Source of the DNA: Bombella saccharophila
Lineage (GTDB): Bacteria; Pseudomonadota; Alphaproteobacteria; Acetobacterales; Acetobacteraceae
Direction of reading: 5' to 3'
Length of the DNA: 64,000 bases
Assembly: GCF_026385475.1 (NCBI RefSeq)
Contig: NZ_JANIDW010000001.1
Span: 310,001-374,000, forward strand
Shown here: one piece after another, positions 62,789 to 64,000 of the stretch
Layout: each line of letters begins with the position of its first letter
Position numbering within the stretch: position 1 is the stretch's first letter
The notes under the pieces: model-generated
Databases searched by the model: none
The model's input: the letters and a program-made list of their open reading frames with translations, nothing else
What the model was told of the DNA's origin: nothing
Made by a program: the position numbers and the translations under genes

Positions 62789-62814
62789 CCATCCCGGTCA
62801 TGTGGCCGGGATGG
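62789..62814 (+). repeat. First hairpin after groEL
   Basis: CCATCCCGG (62789-62797) pairs with CCGGGATGG (62806-62814) across an 8-base loop. A second hairpin, ACCTGTC/GACAGGT at 62817-62832, follows before the T-tailed terminator. They may protect the groEL mRNA 3' end. Confidence 0.45.
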
Positions 62815-62838
62815 CCACCTGTCACGACAGGTCAAAAG

Positions 62839-62873
62839 AAAAGCCCTGTTCCTTGCCGGAGCGGGGCTTTTTT
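62839..62873. terminator. Terminator after groEL
   Basis: A 14-bp stem with two G-U pairs (AAAAGCCCTGTTCC with GGAGCGGGGCTTTT) and a 5-base loop is followed by TTTTTT ending at 62873. It closes groES-groEL and, from the other side, may stop the helicase transcript ending at 62893. Confidence 0.88.
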
Positions 62874-62892
62874 CATGCGTTGTTTTTGTGCG

Positions 62893-64000
62893 TTATGGGT
62901 TAAGAAACCCATTAATATCCTCCAACGCTTCAGCAAGAGGGAGCCTTTGGATGGGCACTCCCTCGGGGAAGGCGGAGAGTAAGCGGGAGGGCATGCGGCG
63001 GTCTAAAATAATGAACACGCCGCGGTCATCCGCACGGCGAATAAGCCGCCCAAAGGCTTGTTGTAGGCGCATCCGGGTGATGAGGTCGTCATAATCACCC
63101 GGCCTGCCGCCGGAGAGATGGCGGCGGCGTTCACGGTGGAGGATATCGGGCCGTGGCCAAGGGGTGCGCTCTAACACGACCATACGCAGGGCCTCACCGG
63201 GGACATCCACGCCATCGCGCATCGCATCTGTGCCGAGTAAGCAGCTATTGGTCTCGGTGCGGAAAACATCCACCAAGGTGGCGTTATTCATCGCATCAAT
63301 ATGCTGGGCATAGAGGGGGATGTGTTTCATCCCCAAAGGTTCATGAATACGGCGATGAACCTCTTTAAGCCGATTAATGGCGGTAAATAACCCTAACGCG
63401 CCGCCATGAGCAACTTCAAAAAGGGCTTGGAAGGCTTGCGCCTGCGCGGCAGGGCCTTTGGCGAGGTCGGTAATGATGTAAGCGCGGGTTTGATGGGCGT
63501 AATCAAAGGGACTCATTAAAGAAGCCCGCATAGGCGGCTTGAGGAAATGCGTCGTCCCTAGCCGCCTTTCAGCGCGTTCCCAGCCGTCTTTTTCATCATC
63601 ATCAGCTTTGCGGTCCCGCAATGTTGCAGAGGTAATAAGCAGCCCGTGGGTGGTGCTTTGCAGTGTGCTGGCAAAGGGGATGGTAGGGTCTAACCAATGG
63701 CGGTTGAGGGCAATGTCATGCCCCTCTTGCCCAAAGCGTGCCGTGGGTAAGGGTTCGCGATGGATGAAGTCCACAAAGGTGGGGAGTGTTGGGCTGAGGG
63801 GAGAGCTTGCAAGGATAGAGCGCAACATACTAATCCACCCCTGCAAACGGGAGAGGGCACGGCGGTAGAGGCTGCGTATTGCGCCTTCCACCCGTTGTTG
63901 AAAAGCGGTGTCGAGCTCCTCTTGGTCTTCCAACGCCTCGCGAAGAATACGCAGGATGTCATCAAGTGGGGTGACAATCGCTTGCAGAGCGGTAAGGAGG
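62893..64000 (-). CDS. DinG/YoaA-type ATP-dependent DNA helicase, C-terminal part
   Basis: The frame stays open to the right window edge, so the N-terminal part (Walker A, iron-sulfur cysteines) is outside. The visible 368 residues hold the C-terminal helicase domain: LLITSATL, a motif V-like LLGTDAMRDGVDVPGEAL, a motif VI QAFGRLIRRADDRG and the Trp-Pro-rich RTPWPRPDIL. This is the pattern of the XPD-like DinG superfamily 2 helicases that unwind R-loops and damaged DNA. It ends convergently with groEL. Family assignment beyond DinG/YoaA is not possible without the N-terminus. Confidence 0.85.
   Translation of the reverse strand, partial: LLTALQAIVTPLDDILRILREALEDQEELDTAFQQRVEGAIRSLYRRALSRLQGWISMLRSILASSPLSPTLPTFVDFIHREPLPTARFGQEGHDIALNRHWLDPTIPFASTLQSTTHGLLITSATLRDRKADDDEKDGWERAERRLGTTHFLKPPMRASLMSPFDYAHQTRAYIITDLAKGPAAQAQAFQALFEVAHGGALGLFTAINRLKEVHRRIHEPLGMKHIPLYAQHIDAMNNATLVDVFRTETNSCLLGTDAMRDGVDVPGEALRMVVLERTPWPRPDILHRERRRHLSGGRPGDYDDLITRMRLQQAFGRLIRRADDRGVFIILDRRMPSRLLSAFPEGVPIQRLPLAEALEDINGFLNP

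Overview
The window looks like the chromosome of an alphaproteobacterium of the acetic acid bacteria (Acetobacteraceae). Reasons: the protein families and local gene orders (secB / Tim44-like / mltA / smr; hsp20-DUF1150; gltD before gltB; hemC divergent from tsaD), heme O synthase without a functional cytochrome c oxidase gene nearby, an alphaproteobacterial heat-shock promoter before groES, and a pmtA-type phospholipid methyltransferase. Genes are packed tightly, with many ATGA or TAATG junctions and very short gaps, as in the reduced, moderately GC-rich genomes of the Bombella/Saccharibacter group. That placement is an inference, not a proof. No insertion sequence, prophage, CRISPR array or rRNA operon is visible; the only tRNA found is tRNA-Leu(CAG).

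Layout. 1-3948 (minus): def-fmt-truA-hldE and the start of an AGE-family epimerase. 4122-4884 (plus): hsp20 and DUF1150. 4893-8944 (minus): rnd-kdsD-lptC-lptA-lptB (Kdo synthesis and LPS export), preceded by tRNA-Leu. 9307-18601 (plus): gltD-gltB, oligoendopeptidase F and an ABC1 kinase. 18665-19021 (minus): an unknown small protein. 19191-23789 (plus): uvrB, aldose epimerase, greB, gshB. 23802-27332: a small membrane protein, pmtA, then a degenerate heme-copper oxidase subunit I-like gene, ctaB and a 36-codon CoxF-like microgene. 27426-31010 (minus): M16 protease, pmbA and a secreted Tim44-like protein. 31059-35294 (minus): a PepSY reductase-like gene, DUF3325, a major-royal-jelly-related protein and thrC. 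The PepSY gene is divergent from a TonB siderophore receptor (35486-37735). 37800-43303 (minus): mutS-glnD. 43485-43958: free-methionine sulfoxide reductase. 43963-48160 (minus): tsaD-gpsA-gpx-murJ. 48230-49965 (plus): hemC-hemD. Then secB (minus) and a plus run Tim44-like / mltA / orphan DNA methyltransferase / smr. 54434-57434 (plus): an iron-type ABC importer. hemF (minus), mtnP (plus), an SDR protein (minus), groES-groEL (plus) and a DinG-type helicase cut by the window end.

Iron is a recurrent theme. A shared 17-base Fur-like box (about TGCGAATAATTTTCATT) stands before the TonB receptor, before the PepSY operon and before the ABC importer. Together these could bring ferric chelates across the outer membrane, reduce or release the iron, and import it; heme genes (hemC, hemD, hemF, ctaB) are also in the window.

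The most unusual items are the CtaD-like protein that has lost most metal-ligand histidines but still sits with ctaB and a CoxF-like microgene; the royal-jelly-related protein overlapping the iron operon; an orphan DNA methyltransferase coupled to mltA; an SDR lacking the catalytic Tyr and Lys; and a perfect 10-bp inverted repeat before hemF.
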